A DNA stretch of 10,098 nt from Limnohabitans sp. (GTDB lineage Bacteria > Pseudomonadota > Gammaproteobacteria > Burkholderiales > Burkholderiaceae_C): positions 1 through 10,098 of the forward strand of contig JAKFXJ010000159.1 of assembly GCA_021731425.1 (NCBI GenBank), in the 5' to 3' direction. Below are positions 1 through 5,929 of the stretch, piece by piece. The notes beneath the pieces were generated by a model that made no database searches, had not been told where the DNA came from, and worked only from the letters and a program-made list of their open reading frames with translations. The position numbers and the translations under genes are program-made. The stretch's first letter is position 1; every line of letters begins with the position of its first letter.

Positions 1-141
1 CAGTGCCGTTCTGTGCACACCAGCGATGGCCAGCAAGGCGTGGCGCTGGGCGTGGGTCCCGGGGGTGCGTTACGATTGCAAACCGAGCTTGGCGTGCAGG
101 ACATCCACAGCGCCGAGATCAGCGTACGCCCCTTGACCTGA
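1..141 (+). CDS. birA: Biotin--[acetyl-CoA-carboxylase] ligase (BirA), C-terminal end, partial
   Basis: Frame 1 is open from the left edge to TGA at 139-141 and gives 46 residues with no start in the window. The tail has the form GxxGVALGVGPGGALRLQT, then VQDIHSAEISVRPL. This matches the C-terminal SH3-like domain of biotin protein ligases, where a 'G-x-L-x-L-x-T ... SGEISVRP' strand pair closes the protein. The family joins biotin to the biotin carboxyl carrier subunit of acetyl-CoA carboxylase through biotinyl-AMP, in the cytoplasm. The catalytic domain and any N-terminal helix-turn-helix lie outside the window, so a repressor function cannot be judged. The next gene starts 14 bp downstream on the same strand, which suggests one transcript. 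The call rests on a short tail only. Confidence 0.7.
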   Translation, partial: QCRSVHTSDGQQGVALGVGPGGALRLQTELGVQDIHSAEISVRPLT

Positions 142-155
142 CGGAACCTTGCAAG

Positions 156-473
156 ATGTTCAAATATTGGATGGCACTTTTGCTGGTGCTCCATGCGCTG
201 GTGCTGGCTTGGCACTGGGACGCTTTTGCGCCCTGGGGCCATGGCCCCGATTTGCAGCGTGAACCCGAGCGGCTGAAGCAACAAGTGCGCCCCGAAGCCT
301 TGAAGTTCGAAGTCTTGGCGCCCTCGGCCTCAACGACTGCACCAACCGCCGAGGCCGCGGTCAGTGACGCCAGCGCTGATGCCCGCGCCGATGCCAGTGC
401 CCCCGATGTCTCAAGCCCTGCCCCTGCGTCGCCCTCTTCGGCGGCCATGGCCCCTCGCGCCAAACCACCATAA
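156..473 (+). CDS. Small membrane-anchored Ala/Ser/Pro-rich protein of unknown function
   Basis: Predicted 105 residues from ATG 156 to TAA 471-473; an in-frame ATG at 171 is an alternative start and neither has a clear Shine-Dalgarno. Residues 5-19 (WMALLLVLHALVLAW) form one hydrophobic segment, so the protein is probably inner-membrane anchored. An APWGHGP stretch and an EPERL...QQVRPEALKFEVL stretch follow. From about residue 55 the chain is low-complexity Ala, Ser, Asp and Pro, with short ADASA-like repeats, ending in KPP. From memory, Burkholderiales often carry next to birA/coaX a membrane protein with a similar N-terminus followed by a linker and a SPOR (peptidoglycan-binding) domain. 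No SPOR-like fold is visible here, so this may be a shortened relative; that link is inference. The gene lies 14 bp after birA and 25 bp before the GST gene, on the same strand. Confidence 0.6.
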   Translation: MFKYWMALLLVLHALVLAWHWDAFAPWGHGPDLQREPERLKQQVRPEALKFEVLAPSASTTAPTAEAAVSDASADARADASAPDVSSPAPASPSSAAMAPRAKPP

Positions 474-498
474 TTTTTCTTTGATACAGAGCCATCCC

Positions 499-1158
499 AT
501 GAGTCTGAAACTTTACTTTGCCCCCGGCGCCTGCTCCTTTGTGCCCCACGTTCTGCTGGAGATGAGTGGGGCCGAGTTCGAGCCCACGATGGTTAAGCTG
601 CACAAGGGTGAGCAAAACAGCGCCGACTACCAGGCCATCAACCCGCGCGGTCAGGTGCCCGTGCTGGTCAATGACGGTCAGCCCATCACGCAAATTGTGG
701 CCATCGTTCTGTACCTGGACCACATCTTTCCGCAGATGGGCTTTTTGCCCTCCGAGCCCATGGCCCGCGCCCAGGCGCTGTCGACCCTGGCCTGGATGAA
801 CAACACGGTGCACCCGACCTTTACCCACATCTTCATGCCGCAAAAGTTTTCGGACCAACCCGAAGTGCAGGCTGCCCTCAAGCCCTACAACACCCAACTG
901 TTTCGCGGCATGCTGGGCGAGTTGCAGGGCCTGGTGCAAAGCGCGGTGGCCCAGGGGCAGCCGTGGCTCAGCGGTGAACGCTTGGGCCCGCTCGACGCCT
1001 ACTGCCTGACCTTCACCCGCTGGGGCACCTTGGCGGGCATCCCGCCCGAAGCGCATCCTGCCTTGTGGGACTTTGTGCAAAAGGTCGCGGCCGAGCCCGC
1101 AGTGGCCCGTGTGATCGCGCGTGAGCGCCTGCAATTGAACATGGGCGCCCCCGCCTAA
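499..1158 (+). CDS. Glutathione S-transferase family protein
   Basis: 219 residues, the usual length for a soluble GST. The N-terminal thioredoxin-like domain (about 1-80) shows LYFAPGACS with Cys12, the position of the beta-class catalytic cysteine, and NPRGQVPVL with the cis-proline at Pro54. The rest is the all-helical domain, with the late-GST-like 'GPLDAYCLTFTRW' stretch. Family role: conjugation or reduction of electrophiles with glutathione in the cytoplasm; the substrate is unknown. After the cis-Pro, most GSTs have a Glu/Asp-Ser pair that binds the gamma-glutamyl group; here the segment reads ITQIVAI, with Gln65-Ile66 in that place. Glutathione binding may therefore be altered. ATG 499 is chosen because it starts at the first beta strand; the frame stays open upstream to 364 but that part overlaps the previous gene. 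No strong ribosome site is visible. A convergent kinase gene and a hairpin lie downstream. Confidence 0.88.
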   Translation: MSLKLYFAPGACSFVPHVLLEMSGAEFEPTMVKLHKGEQNSADYQAINPRGQVPVLVNDGQPITQIVAIVLYLDHIFPQMGFLPSEPMARAQALSTLAWMNNTVHPTFTHIFMPQKFSDQPEVQAALKPYNTQLFRGMLGELQGLVQSAVAQGQPWLSGERLGPLDAYCLTFTRWGTLAGIPPEAHPALWDFVQKVAAEPAVARVIARERLQLNMGAPA

Positions 1159-1165
1159 AGCCCCT

Positions 1166-1240
1166 GCGCACGATGCATTTGCGCCCAATGCATCGGCGCC
1201 CAATGCACCTGGGCCTGATACACCTTCGCCTGATCGGTGC
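1166..1240 (+). repeat. Degenerate 15-bp tandem repeat, about four to five units
   Basis: Directly after the GST stop, 15-bp units follow head to tail at 1166, 1181, 1196, 1211 and, weakly, 1226. Units 2 and 3 share GCGCCCAATGCA and match at 13 of 15 bases. Units 1 and 4 match their neighbours at 11 of 15. The fifth unit is barely recognisable and overlaps the hairpin at 1227. Because 15 is a multiple of three, the block could be a decayed coding repeat (frame 2 reads APNAS/APNAP-like peptides), but no start or longer frame supports a gene. Confidence 0.55.
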
Positions 1241-1263
1241 CCCGGTTGGGGCCGATCAAGGCG
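1227..1263. terminator. Bulged hairpin between convergent genes, probable bidirectional terminator
   Basis: CGCC-TGATCGG-(TG)-CCCC, loop GGTT (1244-1247), then GGGG-CCGATCA-(A)-GGCG pairs over 15 base pairs with two small bulges. It lies between the end of the GST gene (1158, +) and the end of the kinase gene (1277, -), where a shared terminator is expected. No U-run follows on either strand, so intrinsic termination may be weak. The 1159-1276 gap holds only this hairpin and the 15-bp repeat. Confidence 0.5.
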
Positions 1264-1276
1264 CGTGTCGTGTGCT

Positions 1277-2737
1277 TCAGTTCACACCAAAGCGCAAGGT
1301 GAAGCAAGCCCCGGGAGGTGTCTGACTCGGGTGGGCGGCATCGACGGTGACCGATGCGCCGTGCTGCAGGGCGATTTCCTTGACGATGGGCAGGCCCAGG
1401 CCAGAGCCGTCCACATTGGTGCCCAGGGCTCGGTAAAAGGGCTGAAACACCAGCTCTCGCTCGGGCGGTGGGATGCCCGGGCCATTGTCTTCCACCTGGA
1501 TCACCAAGGCCCGGCTGTAGGGGTCGACCAGCACCCGCAGCGTGATCACGCCTTGGCGCTCTGGCGTGCTGGGCGTGTAATGGATCGCGTTTTCCACCAG
1601 GTTTCGCAGCATTTCCTTGAGCAGTGTGGGGTTGCCTTGCACCTGCACACCCGGCGTGTTTGCATCGACCCCTTCGTACCCCAAGTCCAGACCCTTGTCC
1701 ATGGCGTGCGGCAGGCTGTCTTGAAGCACCTCGCTGGCCAGCTTCACCATGTCACAAGACTGCAAGGTCAAATGGGCACCACCGCCCTCGGCGCGGGCCA
1801 GTGACAGCAACTGGTTGACGGTGTGAGTGGCTTGCACACTGGCGCGGCCAATTTGCTGCAAGGATTTTTTCAGGTCTTCTTCGCTGGAGCCTGAACGTTG
1901 GGCCAGGTCGGCCTGCATGCGCAGACCGGCCAAAGGGGTTTTGAGCTGGTGCGCGGCATCGGCCAGAAAGCGTTTTTGGGTGACGATGGAGTCCTTCAGG
2001 CGCTCGAGCAAATCGTTCACCGACACCACCAAAGGGGCCACCTCCATGGGCACCGCTTTGTCGTCCAAGGGGCTCAGGTCATCGGGTTTGCGCTCGCGGA
2101 TGCGCTCTTCAAGTTGTGACAGGGGTTTGATGCCACGCACCAAGGCCAGCCACACCAAAAGCACGGCCAGTGGCAACAAAGCGAACTGGGGCAGCATCAC
2201 CCCCTTGATGATCTCGGCCGCCAACACCGAGCGCTTTTCGCGCGTCTCGGCCACCTGCACCAGGGCCGGGCGCTTGCCCTCGGCATCCAAGCGGATCCAG
2301 GTGTAGGCCACCCGCACTTCCAGCCCGCGCATTTCATCGTCGCGAATCTGCACTTCGTAGCTGCCGCCCTTGGGCTCGTCGGCTTTGGGTAGGGGCAACT
2401 CGCGGTCGCCGCTCAGGTGCTAGCCCAGGCTGCCGGTCACCTGGTAATACACCAGGTCGGTTTCGTCGGCACGCAGCAGTTCGCTGGCCGGTTGCGGCAG
2501 ACTGAATTGCACCAATTTGTCGGGCCCCAACCTGACCTGTTGGGCCAAGGCCTGCACGTTGTAGACCAGCGCCCGGTCAAAAGGCTTGTTGGCCAGCCCC
2601 TGAGCCACCAGCCAAGTGAGCGCCAAGCTGATCGGCCACAGCAGCAGCAGCGGCGTCAGCATCCAGTCGAGGATTTCGCCAAACAGCGAGCGCTGCTCGC
2701 GTTTGAAGACCCGCAGGTTCCAGCCCTTGGATTTCAT
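1277..2737 (-). pseudogene. TctE-like sensor histidine kinase, interrupted by one in-frame amber codon
   Basis: Read on the minus strand from ATG 2737 to TGA 1277, this is one frame of 486 codons whose 106th codon is TAG (2420-2422). Both sides fit one TctE-like kinase of normal length. Upstream are a TM1 (about residues 25-45, LDWMLTPLLLLWPISLALTW) and the start of a periplasmic sensor ending in VYYQVTGSLG. Downstream the sensor resumes with HLSGDRELPLP. TM2 follows (about 179-201), then a HAMP-like linker, HisKA with RFLADAAHQLKTPL (phosphorylated His263), the N-box NLVENAIHYTP, G1 DNGPGIP, F-box FQPFYRA and G2 GSGLGLPIVKEI. The family phosphorylates the neighbouring OmpR-class regulator; TctE senses tricarboxylates, but the ligand here is unknown. 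The first piece alone (2420-2737) lacks a kinase core. The second could start at TTG 2398 or a later ATG but would lose TM1. The response-regulator gene ends 36 bp upstream, so the two are probably co-transcribed. Alternatives are a sequencing error, readthrough, or a two-piece gene. Confidence 0.8.
2420..2422 (-). other. In-frame TAG stop inside the sensor kinase
   Basis: The plus strand reads CTA at 2420-2422, giving TAG in the kinase frame, followed by CAC CTG. The frame is unchanged before and after it, and the periplasmic sensor domain continues across it without an obvious gap. A single substitution from GAG, CAG, AAG or TGG would explain it; which codon is ancestral cannot be told from this window. 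Confidence 0.85.
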
Positions 2738-2773
2738 GGCTTAAAGGGTTGGCAGCATGCGGTGTGTGTGGCC

Positions 2774-3448
2774 TTAGCCCGGGATTTTTTCGAGGCAATA
2801 ACCCAAGCCACGCACCGTGGCGATGCGGATCGGGCCTTTTTCGATTTTCTTGCGCAGGCGGTGGATGTACACCTCGATGGCGTTGTTGCTGACCTCTTCG
2901 CCCCATTCGCACAGGCGCTCGACCAACTGGTCCTTGCTGACCAAGCGGCCCGCACGTTGCAGCAGCACTTCGAGCAGGCCCAACTCGCGGGCCGACAACT
3001 CGACCATCTTGCCGTCGATGGTGGCCACGCGCCCGGATTGGTCGTACACCAAAGGCCCGTGTTTGATTTGGGATGTGGCGCCGCCCATGCCGCGGCGGGT
3101 GAGGGCGCGGACACGGGCTTCCAGCTCTTGCAAGCTAAAGGGCTTGGCCATGTAATCGTCTGCGCCGTAGTCCAGGCCTTTGACGCGTTCTTCCACGCTG
3201 TCTGCGGCGGTGAGGATCAACACGGGCAAGACGGAGCCCCGAGAGCGCAAACGCTTGAGCACCTCCAGACCATGCATTTTGGGCAGGCCCAGGTCCAGGA
3301 TCAGCAAATCGAATTCGTTGTTGGTCATCAACGCCGCATCGGCCTCGCTGCCACTGGCCACATGGTCCACCGCCGCGCCCGCGCTGCGCAAGGTGCGCAA
3401 CAAACCATCGGCAAGCACTTGGTCATCTTCGGCAATCAGAATGCGCAT
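2774..3448 (-). CDS. OmpR/PhoB-class response regulator, TctD-like
   Basis: 224 residues, the normal size for this class. The receiver domain (1-120) has the acidic pocket Glu7-Asp8-Asp9, the phospho-acceptor Asp52 (LLILDLGLP), Thr80 and Lys102 (MAKPF). The C-terminal winged helix (about 130-222) has ELSARELGLLEVLL, NAIEVYIHRLRKKIE and ATVRGLGYCLE, typical of OmpR-type DNA binding. When phosphorylated by its kinase it should bind promoter DNA as a dimer; TctD relatives control carboxylate uptake, but no transporter gene is nearby, so the regulon is unknown. The start at ATG 3448 is supported by AGGAGA (3454-3459 on the plus strand) five bases upstream; the frame stays open to 3556 without a better start. 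The interrupted kinase follows 36 bp downstream. The receiver and DNA-binding domains look intact even though the partner kinase carries a stop. Confidence 0.93.
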   Translation of the reverse strand: MRILIAEDDQVLADGLLRTLRSAGAAVDHVASGSEADAALMTNNEFDLLILDLGLPKMHGLEVLKRLRSRGSVLPVLILTAADSVEERVKGLDYGADDYMAKPFSLQELEARVRALTRRGMGGATSQIKHGPLVYDQSGRVATIDGKMVELSARELGLLEVLLQRAGRLVSKDQLVERLCEWGEEVSNNAIEVYIHRLRKKIEKGPIRIATVRGLGYCLEKIPG

Positions 3449-3488
3449 GGCTGTCTCCTGTTGTTTTGGGGGGCATCTCGGCGGGTAG

Positions 3489-3537
3489 GGGCTCAAGCCC
3501 TTGCTCGATTCTAGTGTCTCAAGCCACCAGTGGTGGC
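3489..3537 (-). promoter_or_regulatory. Inverted repeats and candidate promoter ahead of the response regulator
   Basis: Two inverted repeats lie in the 132-bp gap upstream of the regulator: GGGCTCAAGCCC (3489-3500) and the perfect GCCACCAGTGGTGGC (3523-3537, seven-base arms around G3530). Between them the minus strand carries TAGAAT (3513 down to 3508), a fair -10 hexamer. The larger palindrome covers the place where a -35 box would sit, and no good -35 is seen, which is the pattern of an activator-dependent promoter. This reading is inference; the palindromes could also be RNA hairpins. Confidence 0.35.
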
Positions 3538-3541
3538 GCAG

Positions 3542-3580
3542 GCCGTGTGGGGGCATCTTGGGGCTGCAGCCCGAGACGGC
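3542..3580 (-). terminator. Possible terminator hairpin after the MarR-type gene
   Basis: Immediately beyond the MarR stop (3581-3583), GCCGT at 3542-3546 can pair with ACGGC at 3576-3580, and GGGC at 3551-3554 with GCCC at 3569-3572. The region also holds the palindrome GGGCTGCAGCCC (3561-3572). There is no U-run on the minus strand, so the call is weak and transcription may continue into the response regulator. Confidence 0.35.
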
Positions 3581-4084
3581 TCAGTTCACATAAGCCTCCA
3601 GCCCCAAGGCCACCACGGTGGCCACATCCTTGCCCACCGCCTCGCGAAACTCGGCCTCGGCCTGGGCCACCGCCTCTTTGAAGGCCTGCAACCAGGCCAG
3701 CCCCACGGGCGTGAACACCACGCGCCGGGCGCGTGCGTCCAGCGGGTCGGCTTCGCGCTGCACCAGGCCCCAAGCGGCACACTGGTCCACCAGATCGCCC
3801 ATGGCCTGTTTGCTCATGCCTGCCGCCCGGGCCAAATCCGTCAGGCGCGAACCTTCCAAGGCCAGATGCCGGGTGATGTGCACATGCGCGGCGCTGACCT
3901 GGTCGCGCGAAGCCAGATTGGCCAGGGCCAGCGGCACGCCCTCGTTGCCCGCCATCAGGTGCAGCACGCGTTCGTCAAAGCGCCGCATGGCGTGTCCCAG
4001 CAGGCGACCCAAATGGGTTTGTCGCCAGCGCTCATCGTGCAGGGAGGCGCTGCTCAAAGCGCTTGGAAGGGTGTTTTCAGACAT
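3581..4084 (-). CDS. MarR-family transcriptional regulator
   Basis: 167 residues from ATG 4084; a TTG six codons upstream (4102) is less likely. The MarR fold is visible. An N-terminal dimerisation helix (HLGRLLGHAMRRFDERVL, about 24-41) is followed by helices with VSAAHVHITRHL. The helix-turn-helix is at about 80-104 (SRLTDLARAAGMSKQAMGDLVD). The wing is at about 112-128 (ADPLDARARRVVFTPVG), and a C-terminal helix closes the dimer. Members bind palindromic operators as dimers and are often released by phenolic or other small ligands; neither ligand nor target can be read here. The wing arginines (Arg118, Arg120, Arg121) fit DNA contact. The gene diverges from recA across a 141-bp region and precedes the response regulator by 132 bp. 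It may regulate itself or neighbours, but there is no direct evidence that it controls recA. Confidence 0.87.
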   Translation of the reverse strand: MSENTLPSALSSASLHDERWRQTHLGRLLGHAMRRFDERVLHLMAGNEGVPLALANLASRDQVSAAHVHITRHLALEGSRLTDLARAAGMSKQAMGDLVDQCAAWGLVQREADPLDARARRVVFTPVGLAWLQAFKEAVAQAEAEFREAVGKDVATVVALGLEAYVN

Positions 4085-4116
4085 GGCTAAATGATAAGGC
4101 AAACTGACTAAAAATA

Positions 4117-4147
4117 TCGTTTACAGGTTTGTACAGGTCGTTTACAG
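4117..4147. repeat. Short GTTTACAG-type repeats in the MarR/recA divergent region
   Basis: TCGTTTACAG occurs exactly at 4117-4126 and at 4138-4147, 21 bp apart, which is two helical turns. A variant GTTTGTACAG lies between them (4127-4136, one base off in alignment). A partial inverted copy, GTAAACAG, follows at 4165-4172. The second copy runs into the palindrome ACAGTACTGT (4144-4153). The same-face spacing in a divergent promoter suggests a protein-binding array, possibly for the MarR protein or extra LexA contacts; this is inference. Confidence 0.45.
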
Positions 4148-4172
4148 TACTGTTCACGCATCCAGTAAACAG
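4141..4172 (+). promoter_or_regulatory. Candidate recA promoter overlapping the SOS box
   Basis: TTTACA (4141-4146) is a plausible -35 hexamer. A poor -10 lies 17-18 bp downstream around 4164-4170 (AGTAAA or GTAAAC). In Escherichia coli recA, the LexA box likewise sits between and over the -35 and -10 elements, so binding blocks RNA polymerase. The layout here is similar, but the -10 is weak and the exact start cannot be fixed by eye. Confidence 0.4.
4148..4167 (+). promoter_or_regulatory. LexA (SOS) box upstream of recA
   Basis: TACTGTTCACGCATCCAGTA fits the gamma/betaproteobacterial LexA consensus TACTGT-N8-ACAGTA with a single mismatch in the conserved arms (CCAG for ACAG). It also shares internal bases with the E. 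coli recA box. It ends 58 bases before the recA start. LexA should repress recA here until DNA damage activates RecA-promoted LexA self-cleavage. Confidence 0.78.
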
Positions 4173-4225
4173 CACATCAGCGCTGAGCCCGGTGCCCCAA
4201 CCCATTGATATTCAAGGAGATTCCC

Positions 4226-5263
4226 ATGAGCGACGACAACAGCGAAAAGTCCAAAGCCCTGCAAGCCGCCTTGGCCCAGATTGAAAAACAATTCGGCAAA
4301 GGCACCATCATGCGCTTGGGCGAAGGCGAAGTCATCGCCGACATCCAGGTCGTGTCCACCGGCTCTTTGGGCCTGGACATCGCTTTGGGCGTGGGCGGTC
4401 TGCCCCGTGGCCGCGTGATCGAGATCTACGGCCCTGAGTCTTCCGGCAAAACCACCCTCACCTTGCAAGTCATCTCCGAAATGCAGCGCCTGGGCGGCAC
4501 CTGCGCCTTTGTGGACGCCGAGCACGCGCTGGACGTGCAATACGCTCAAAACTTGGGTGTGAACCTGCAAGAGCTGCTGGTCAGCCAGCCCGACACCGGC
4601 GAACAAGCCCTGGAAATCGTGGACAGCTTGGTGCGCTCCGGCGCGGTTGATCTGGTTGTCATCGACTCGGTGGCCGCCTTGACCCCCAAGGCAGAAATCG
4701 AAGGCGACATGGGCGACAGCCTGCCCGGCCTGCAAGCGCGTTTGATGAGCCAGGCCCTGCGCAAGCTCACCGCCACCATCAAGAAAACCAACTGCACCGT
4801 CATCTTCATCAACCAGATCCGTATGAAGATCGGTGTCATGTTCGGCAGCCCCGAAACCACCACCGGCGGCAACGCACTCAAGTTCTACGCATCGGTCCGT
4901 CTGGACATCCGCCGCACCGGCACCATCAAGAAGGGTGACGACGCGATCGGCAACGAGACCAAGGTCAAAGTGGTCAAAAACAAAGTGGCCCCGCCCTTCA
5001 AGACGGCCGAGTTCGACATCCTGTTTGGCGAGGGCATCAGCCGCGAAGGCGAAGTCATCGACATGGGCGTGACCGCGAAGATCGTCGACAAGTCGGGCGC
5101 TTGGTACGCCTACCAGGGCGAGAAAATCGGCCAAGGCCGTGACAACGCCCGTGAGTTCCTGCGCGAGAACCCCGCTTTGGCCCGCGAGATTGAAAACAAG
5201 GTCCGTGAATCACTGGGCATCCGCTTGCTTGAGTCAGCCATTGCTGAGCCCAAGGGTGACTGA
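4226..5263 (+). CDS. recA: Recombinase RecA
   Basis: 345 residues, full length for bacterial RecA. It forms ATP-dependent filaments on single-stranded DNA, pairs homologous strands, and stimulates LexA self-cleavage in the SOS response. Visible motifs: N-terminal polymerisation helix ([20 protein letters not shown], 10-29), Walker [10 protein letters not shown] (69-77), catalytic Glu99 in DAEHALD, Walker [11 protein letters not shown] with Asp147, loop L1 around [12 protein letters not shown], and loop L2 with [29 protein letters not shown] residues. The C-terminal domain ends in a short tail (AIAEPKGD). The start at ATG 4226 is fixed by AAGGAGA (4214-4220), five bases upstream; an in-frame TTG at 4205 lies before that site and is rejected. 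recX follows after two bases, so the pair is almost certainly one operon. A LexA box lies upstream. Nothing is missing from the catalytic core. Confidence 0.99.
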   Translation: MSDDNSEKSKALQAALAQIEKQFGKGTIMRLGEGEVIADIQVVSTGSLGLDIALGVGGLPRGRVIEIYGPESSGKTTLTLQVISEMQRLGGTCAFVDAEHALDVQYAQNLGVNLQELLVSQPDTGEQALEIVDSLVRSGAVDLVVIDSVAALTPKAEIEGDMGDSLPGLQARLMSQALRKLTATIKKTNCTVIFINQIRMKIGVMFGSPETTTGGNALKFYASVRLDIRRTGTIKKGDDAIGNETKVKVVKNKVAPPFKTAEFDILFGEGISREGEVIDMGVTAKIVDKSGAWYAYQGEKIGQGRDNAREFLRENPALAREIENKVRESLGIRLLESAIAEPKGD

Positions 5264-5265
5264 GC

Positions 5266-5754
5266 TTGAACAAGCATGGTTTTCAGCCCTCACTCAAAGG
5301 CCGCGCCCTGCGGCTTTTGAGTCAGCGTGAGCATTCACGCGCCGAGCTGGAGCGCAAGCTTGCCCCCCATGAAGAAGTGCCCGGTGAGTTGGCCAAAGCA
5401 CTCGACGAGCTGCAGGCGCGGGACTTCATCAACGACGGACGAGCCATTGAGTCGGTCGTGCACCGGCGCTCAAGCAAGCTGGGCGCAGCGCGTGTCAAGC
5501 AAGAGCTGGCCGCCAAAGGCCTGTCGGGCGATGCGGTGGCTGAGGCCTTAGAGCAACTTAAAGATACCGAGTTCACCAGGGCGCAAGCGGTCTGGCGAAA
5601 AAAATTCGTGGCTTACCCAAAAGATGCGCAAGAGCGTGTCAAACAGATGCGATTCTTGATCAGCCGTGGTTTCAGCGCGGAGGTGGTGCGGCGCGTGGTC
5701 AATGGGGTGGAACCCGATGTCGACCAAGCGTTCGATTGCAGCATCGACCTCTGA
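5266..5754 (+). CDS. recX: Recombination regulatory protein RecX
   Basis: 162 residues, normal for RecX. The protein is made of three-helix repeats. Recognisable parts are LKGRALRLLSQREHSRAELERKL (9-31; repeat 1), LDELQARDFINDGRAIESVVHRR (repeat 2), LGAARVKQELAAKGL, and QMRFLISRGFSAEVVRRVV at the end. RecX binds along the RecA filament groove and typically limits its extension and ATPase activity. The start is TTG 5266: an in-frame TGA at 5257-5259 rules out anything longer, and AAGGG (5252-5256) gives a workable ribosome site inside the end of recA. The two-base gap to recA implies translational coupling, so RecX would be made from the same SOS-controlled transcript. The ATG at 5276 is out of frame. 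Confidence 0.95.
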   Translation: MNKHGFQPSLKGRALRLLSQREHSRAELERKLAPHEEVPGELAKALDELQARDFINDGRAIESVVHRRSSKLGAARVKQELAAKGLSGDAVAEALEQLKDTEFTRAQAVWRKKFVAYPKDAQERVKQMRFLISRGFSAEVVRRVVNGVEPDVDQAFDCSIDL

Positions 5755-5827
5755 CTTTCTGAGATTGCATCAAAATCAGCCTCTTGGGTGAGTGTCAGTC
5801 CATGTACAGACACTGCAACCAAGCCAT

Positions 5828-5840
5828 CTGTTTACAACAG
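5828..5840. promoter_or_regulatory. Palindrome CTGTTTACAACAG upstream of the lipoprotein hydrolase
   Basis: Five-base arms CTGTT/AACAG surround TAC. The core TGTTTACAACA recurs, on the opposite strand, at 9223-9233 upstream of the DUF1289 gene. It lies about 90 bp before the hydrolase start, in the 175-bp gap after recX, where nothing else clear is seen apart from a weak GTGTC...GACAC repeat near 5792-5814. A transcription-factor site is possible but untested. Confidence 0.35.
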
Positions 5841-5929
5841 GCTGCCCAGAACTTGAGCGCATGAGACGGATGCCAGTGGGCGATGGCCTGAAAATCAACG
5901 ACGCAGAAAAGACTCTAGGAATATCCAAA

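Noticed and set aside
364..498. N-terminal extension of the GST frame
   Set aside because: It overlaps the preceding gene, is Pro-rich, and the fold begins at the ATG at 499.
361..1203. 280-codon minus-strand ORF across the GST gene
   Set aside because: It is the antisense shadow of a clear GST with recognised motifs; its composition (His/Gly/Leu-rich) is typical of GC-rich shadow frames.
2741..2758. Five-codon minus-strand mini-ORF ending three bases before the kinase ATG
   Set aside because: Too short to tell from chance; no regulatory codon run such as a leader peptide would show.
2417..3514. 365-codon plus-strand ORF across the response regulator and kinase start
   Set aside because: Antisense to a well-supported response regulator; Gln/His-rich translation with no recognised domain.
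3560..3572. GGGCTGCAGCCC considered as a stand-alone operator
   Set aside because: It lies within a larger possible hairpin next to the MarR stop and far from any promoter signal, so an RNA structure is the simpler reading.
4154..5134. 326-codon minus-strand ORF opposite recA
   Set aside because: Antisense shadow of recA; long only because of the codon bias of recA.
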